Below the pieces are notes generated by a model. It was given only the letters and a program-made list of their open reading frames with translations. It had not been told where the DNA came from and did not search any database. DNA of 7,876 bases from Candidatus Rifleibacteriota bacterium. Lineage in GTDB: Bacteria; Riflebacteria; Ozemobacteria; Ozemobacterales; Ozemobacteraceae. The stretch's first letter is position 1. Each line of letters opens with the position of its first letter. Shown here in pieces: positions 6,127 through 7,876 of this stretch. The stretch lies in the NCBI GenBank assembly GCA_017526725.1, contig JAFXRA010000145.1:1-7876 (forward strand). The letters run 5' to 3'. Both the position numbers and the translations under genes were made by a program.

Positions 6127-6203
6127 GTCTACCCATTGTCATAAACGTATAGCTTTCAGGGCTAAAGCCCATACGCTATACTTTTTATGACAAATGTGTA
6201 GAC
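6127..6203. repeat. Long imperfect hairpin (77 bases, about 27 base pairs)
   Basis: Four paired blocks nest around one centre: GTCTAC (6127-6132) with GTAGAC (6198-6203); TTGTCATAAA (6136-6145) with TTTATGACAA (6184-6193); GTATAGC (6147-6153) with GCTATAC (6175-6181); and GGGC (6159-6162) with GCCC (6167-6170) around a TAAA loop. Only small internal loops separate the blocks. There is no T-run after it, so it is not a typical terminator. It may be a palindromic repeat element or the core of a structured RNA. The outer 3' arm can instead pair with GTCTA at 6211-6215, giving a competing small hairpin. Confidence 0.7.
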
Positions 6204-6206
6204 TTC

Positions 6207-6284
6207 TCTTGTCTATACGCTCCTATCTTTGTTCTATAAAAAGAAGGTCTTGTATCTCTATACGCTCTATTGCTTTGTTGCTCT
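6207..6284. repeat. Imperfect direct repeat pair sharing TCTATACGCTC
   Basis: Unit 1 (6207-6235) and unit 2 (6248-6284) both begin TCTTGT, then share the exact 11-mer TCTATACGCTC (6212-6222 and 6257-6267) and a following CTTTGTT, with short insertions in unit 2. A further ATACGCT lies at 6171-6177 inside the long hairpin, so the motif recurs three times in about 100 bases. This suggests local duplication within a repeat element. Confidence 0.5.
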
Positions 6285-6335
6285 GTCTCTCTAAGGATAA
6301 AGTTTAGTTTGCCTTAGAAATAAAATAAAAACCTC

Positions 6336-6364
6336 TTTACTAAAAATAAATATTGTGATAAAAT
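6336..6364 (+). promoter_or_regulatory. Predicted sigma-70-type promoter of hydG
   Basis: TTTACT at 6336-6341 (-35, 4 of 6) and TAAAAT at 6359-6364 (-10, 5 of 6) are separated by exactly 17 bases. Transcription would begin near 6371, giving a leader of about 110 bases before hydG. The -10 lies inside a Rex-like palindrome, which adds weight to the prediction. Confidence 0.6.
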
Positions 6365-6370
6365 TCACAA
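6353..6370. promoter_or_regulatory. Rex-like operator overlapping the hydG -10 element
   Basis: TTGTGATAAAATTCACAA matches the Rex consensus TTGTGAA-N4-TTCACAA at 13 of 14 defined positions; the only mismatch is T at 6359. It covers the whole predicted -10, the expected place for a repressor. Rex senses the NADH/NAD+ ratio and controls fermentation and hydrogenase genes in many anaerobes. The core TGTGA-N6-TCACA also fits CRP/FNR-family sites, but activators of that family normally bind upstream of the -35, so Rex is the better reading. Confidence 0.65.
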
Positions 6371-6384
6371 AGGTAACAAAAAAA

Positions 6385-6459
6385 TTCTATTTAGTTTTAA
6401 AATAGAAATCAGTTTTATAATAACTGAAATAATCTAACGGGGAAGGGCAGTATTACCCT
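6385..6459 (+). other. hydG 5' leader with consecutive small hairpins
   Basis: TTCTATTT (6385-6392) pairs with AAATAGAA (6400-6407) in an 8-bp stem with a 7-base loop. TCAGTT (6409-6414) pairs with AACTGA (6422-6427) immediately after it. A weaker AGGG/CCCT pair (6444-6447 with 6456-6459) sits just before the ribosome binding site. None is followed by a T-run. They could affect mRNA stability or translation; no known riboswitch class was recognised. Confidence 0.35.
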
Positions 6460-6480
6460 GACTCAGAAGAGGTATAAAAT

Positions 6481-7876
6481 ATGGCTATTTATGATCCTAA
6501 GTCTTTGCGCGCTGAAGAATTCATTAATGATGAAGAAGTAAAAGCAACTCTTGCTTACGCCGAAGAAAACAAGAACAATCTTGAACTTATCAATCAGATT
6601 CTTGAAAAAGCAAGACCCCAGAAAACAGCAACAGGTCATGTTTGCGCAGGTTTAACCCATCGAGAAGCATCTGTTTTACTAGCATGCGAAATTCCAGAAG
6701 TAATTGAAAAAATCTATAAAATTGCAGAAGAAATAAAGCTGGCTTTTTATGGTAACAGGATCGTTCTGTTTGCGCCGCTTTATCTTTCCAATTATTGTGT
6801 AAACGGCTGCGTATATTGCCCATATCATTTCAAGAATAAGCATATTCCAAGGAAGAAACTCACTCAGGAAGAATTGAAAGCAGAAGTAATTGCTCTGCAA
6901 GATTTGGGTCATAAAAGACTAGCTATTGAATCTGGCGAAGACCCAGTAAACAACCCGATTGAATACATTTTAGAATGCATTAAAACCATTTATTCTATTC
7001 ATCATAAGAATGGCGACATTCGCCGTGTTAATGTAAATATTGCAGCTACTACTGTTGAAAACTATAGAAAGCTTAAAGAAGCTGGAATTGGCACTTATAT
7101 ACTTTTCCAGGAAACCTATCATAAAGAAAGTTACGAAAAGCTTCATCCAACAGGACCAAAGCACAATTATGCCTATCATACTGAGGCTATGGATAGAGCT
7201 ATGGAAGGCGGCATTGATGATGTTGGCTTAGGGGTTCTCTTTGGTCTGGAATTATATAAATATGAATTTGCTGGTTTAATAATGCATGCTGAACATCTTG
7301 AAGCAGTGCATGGAGTAGGTCCTCATACTATTAGTGTTCCGAGAATAAAAAAAGCTGATGATATCGACCCTTCTGCATTTGATAATTCTATTTCTGATGA
7401 TATTTTTGCTAAAATTACAGCTTGTATTCGTCTTGCTGTGCCTTACACCGGTATGATTATTTCTACTAGAGAAACTGAACAAGTTCGTTCAAAACTGCTT
7501 CGCTTAGGTGTTTCTCAGGTCAGTGGCGGTTCAAGAACTTCTGTTGGTGGATATGCTGGATACTCACCAGAAGAAAGACCTCACGATACTGAACAATTCG
7601 ATGTTTCAGACCAGCGTTCATTAGATGAAGTTGTTCGCTGGCTTATTAATAATGGTCATATTCCTTCTTTCTGTACCGCTTGTTATCGTGAAGGGAGAAC
7701 AGGCGACAGATTCATGAGTTTGTGTAAGAGCGGTCAAATTCTCAATTGCTGTCATCCCAATGCTTTGATGACTTTATCTGAATACTTGGAAGATTATGCT
7801 TCACCCGAAACAAAAGAAGTGGGCTACAAAATGATTGAAGAAGAGTTGAAGCGTATTCCAAAAGATAAGGTCAGAC
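6481..7876 (+). CDS. hydG: [FeFe]-hydrogenase H-cluster maturase HydG, radical SAM tyrosine lyase (3' end outside window)
   Basis: The first 465 codons are present; the family is about 470 residues, so only the extreme C-terminus is missing. HydG cleaves tyrosine with S-adenosylmethionine radical chemistry to p-cresol, CO and cyanide, and delivers an iron-CO-cyanide unit for the hydrogenase H-cluster. The radical SAM cluster motif is Cys106-X3-Cys110-X2-Cys113 (NYCVNGCVYCPY). The barrel shows SGEDP at 151-155 and QETYH at 210-214, typical of the HydG/ThiH group. The C-terminal auxiliary-cluster motif, Cys398-X2-Cys401-X22-Cys424, distinguishes HydG from ThiH and has the exact spacing known for HydG. 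The ATG at 6481 has AGAAGAGG (6465-6472) 8 bases upstream. A promoter with a Rex-like operator precedes it. No hydE, hydF or hydrogenase gene is visible in the window. Confidence 0.95.
   Translation, partial: MAIYDPKSLRAEEFINDEEVKATLAYAEENKNNLELINQILEKARPQKTATGHVCAGLTHREASVLLACEIPEVIEKIYKIAEEIKLAFYGNRIVLFAPLYLSNYCVNGCVYCPYHFKNKHIPRKKLTQEELKAEVIALQDLGHKRLAIESGEDPVNNPIEYILECIKTIYSIHHKNGDIRRVNVNIAATTVENYRKLKEAGIGTYILFQETYHKESYEKLHPTGPKHNYAYHTEAMDRAMEGGIDDVGLGVLFGLELYKYEFAGLIMHAEHLEAVHGVGPHTISVPRIKKADDIDPSAFDNSISDDIFAKITACIRLAVPYTGMIISTRETEQVRSKLLRLGVSQVSGGSRTSVGGYAGYSPEERPHDTEQFDVSDQRSLDEVVRWLINNGHIPSFCTACYREGRTGDRFMSLCKSGQILNCCHPNALMTLSEYLEDYASPETKEVGYKMIEEELKRIPKDKVR

Larger units (their letters stand above)
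5905..6480. other. 576-base intergenic region, rich in repeats and hairpins
   Basis: No convincing gene lies between the divergent start codons at 5904 (-) and 6481 (+). The region falls into three parts. Bases 5905-6110 hold interleaved inverted repeats and a cluster of TGTGGGACA repeats. Bases 6127-6290 hold a long hairpin and imperfect direct repeats sharing TCTATACGCTC. Bases 6330-6480 hold the hydG promoter, a Rex-like operator and the leader. The middle parts are less AT-rich than the flanking minus-strand genes. The only open frame of note, 6007-6144 (+), would encode 45 hydrophobic residues. No tRNA, CRISPR array or known riboswitch was recognised. Confidence 0.75.

Noticed and set aside
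6416..6421. Perfect TATAAT as an alternative -10 for hydG
   Set aside because: The hexamer 17 bases upstream (AGTTTT) is a poor -35, and the match lies in the loop of a small hairpin in AT-rich leader DNA; the promoter at 6336-6364 is better.
5905..6480. CRISPR array, tRNA, 6S RNA, SRP RNA or known riboswitch in the intergenic region
   Set aside because: Repeats are too few and irregular for CRISPR, and none of the conserved sequence marks of these RNAs was found.

Overview
The window is AT-rich bacterial chromosome. It runs from the 3' end of a ribosomal-protein/RNA-polymerase operon, through an energy-coupling-factor (ECF) vitamin-transport module, to a [FeFe]-hydrogenase maturation gene. 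The order rpsK-rpsD-rpoA-rplQ-ecfA1-ecfA2-ecfT is typical of Bacillota and some related fermentative lineages. A four-cysteine (zinc-type) S4 protein, strong AGGAGG ribosome binding sites and hydG point to a strictly anaerobic, hydrogen-metabolising, probably gut-type organism. Bacillota fits; a Gastranaerophilales-like (non-photosynthetic Cyanobacteriota) lineage is an alternative that I cannot exclude from sequence alone.

Layout. 1-2495 (+): end of rpsK, then rpsD, rpoA and rplQ, tightly packed, with rpoA and rplQ overlapping by ATGA. The L17 protein is about twice the usual length because of an internal insertion. 2508-4775 (+): ecfA1, ecfA2 and ecfT, the complete energising part of an ECF transporter without a substrate-binding S component. 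A textbook intrinsic-terminator hairpin lies inside the first 27 codons of ecfA1, so the ribosomal operon may end, or be attenuated, within the next gene. 4818-5904 (-): two unrecognised membrane-protein genes, convergent with ecfT and very AT-rich. 5905-6480: 576 bases without a convincing gene but rich in structure: interleaved inverted repeats, a cluster of TGTGGGACA repeats, a 77-base long hairpin, imperfect direct repeats, and then a promoter for hydG. 6481 to the end (+): hydG, cut off by the window edge a few codons from its expected end.

How it works together. The first block builds ribosomes and the RNA polymerase alpha subunit. The ECF block supplies two ATPases and a transmembrane coupling protein that would serve several vitamin-binding S components encoded elsewhere. 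HydG makes the CO and cyanide ligands of the hydrogenase H-cluster. The predicted hydG promoter has a near-perfect Rex-type operator laid over its -10 element, suggesting that hydrogenase maturation is repressed or released according to the NADH/NAD+ ratio. The most notable observations are the terminator buried in ecfA1, the enlarged L17, the EcfA1 switch-histidine replacement, the Rex-like operator and the structured intergenic region, which could be a dispersed repeat element or an RNA gene.
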